From Candidatus Altarchaeales archaeon (GTDB lineage: Archaea; Altiarchaeota; Altiarchaeia; IMC4; SCGC-AAA252-I15), in the NCBI GenBank assembly GCA_016867655.1, contig VGJA01000073.1:1-5556 (forward strand): 5,556 nt of DNA. The letters run 5' to 3'. The notes beneath the pieces are model-generated. The model was not told the DNA's origin. It worked only from the letters and a program-made list of their open reading frames with translations, and ran no database searches. Positions 5,503-5,556 of the stretch are shown here, one piece after another (the stretch's first letter is position 1; every line of letters begins with the position of its first letter). The translations under genes and the position numbers were made by a program.

Positions 5503-5556
5503 ATACACCATCAATTGATTTCCCGCAGGACCATAATGGCACCTAGAGAGCACTTA

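Noticed and set aside
5484..5556. Minus-strand 23-codon frame reading through the right-edge region (GTG 5553 to a TAA at 5482-5484)
   Set aside because: It is very short, has no ribosome binding site or recognisable features, and is bounded by stops on both sides.
1..5556. CRISPR array, tRNA, rRNA, insertion sequence or integrase
   Set aside because: I saw no regularly spaced repeats, no tRNA-like cloverleaf sequence, no terminal inverted repeats and no transposase or integrase motifs in any frame.

Overview
The window looks archaeal, and a small-genome lineage such as a DPANN archaeon would fit. The reasons are TATA-like boxes about 25-30 bp upstream of likely transcription starts, an AsnC/Lrp-type regulator, short intergenic gaps, GTG/TTG starts and GGAGG-type ribosome binding sites in downstream operon genes. 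This placement is inference: no rRNA or universal marker gene lies here, and a bacterial host is not strictly excluded.

Left part (1-3335, minus strand): a tightly packed operon hydG-hydE-hydF encodes the three maturases that build the H-cluster of [FeFe]-hydrogenases. HydG (radical SAM tyrosine lyase, makes the Fe(CO)2(CN)Cys synthon) comes first. HydE (radical SAM, acts next on that synthon) overlaps it, and HydF (GTPase scaffold that delivers the [2Fe] precursor to HydA) overlaps hydE by 4 bp. HydF runs off the left edge after 271 codons. No hydrogenase catalytic subunit is in the window. The hydG/hydE junction carries a degenerate tandem duplication that moves the likely hydE start upstream and adds about 20 residues to HydE. 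HydF has a standard P-loop but a degenerate G4 motif.

Middle (3336-3905): a 51-bp divergent intergenic region holds back-to-back TATA-like boxes and a TAAAAAG-N10-CTTTTTA dyad. The plus-strand gene beside it encodes an Lrp/AsnC-type HTH protein, the obvious candidate regulator of the hyd operon.

Right part (3902-5404, minus strand): a second operon runs convergently toward the regulator gene and overlaps it by 3 bp. From its promoter near 5445 it encodes a membrane-anchored coiled-coil protein of unknown function (158 aa), a small unknown protein (86 aa) and a ZIP-family metal transporter. The last 150 bp (5405-5556) hold the promoter of that operon, an imperfect inverted repeat, and possibly the first few codons of a plus-strand gene at the right edge.

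Taken together, the window encodes an [FeFe]-hydrogenase maturation set with an adjacent candidate regulator and a metal importer. The hydrogenase it serves must be encoded elsewhere.
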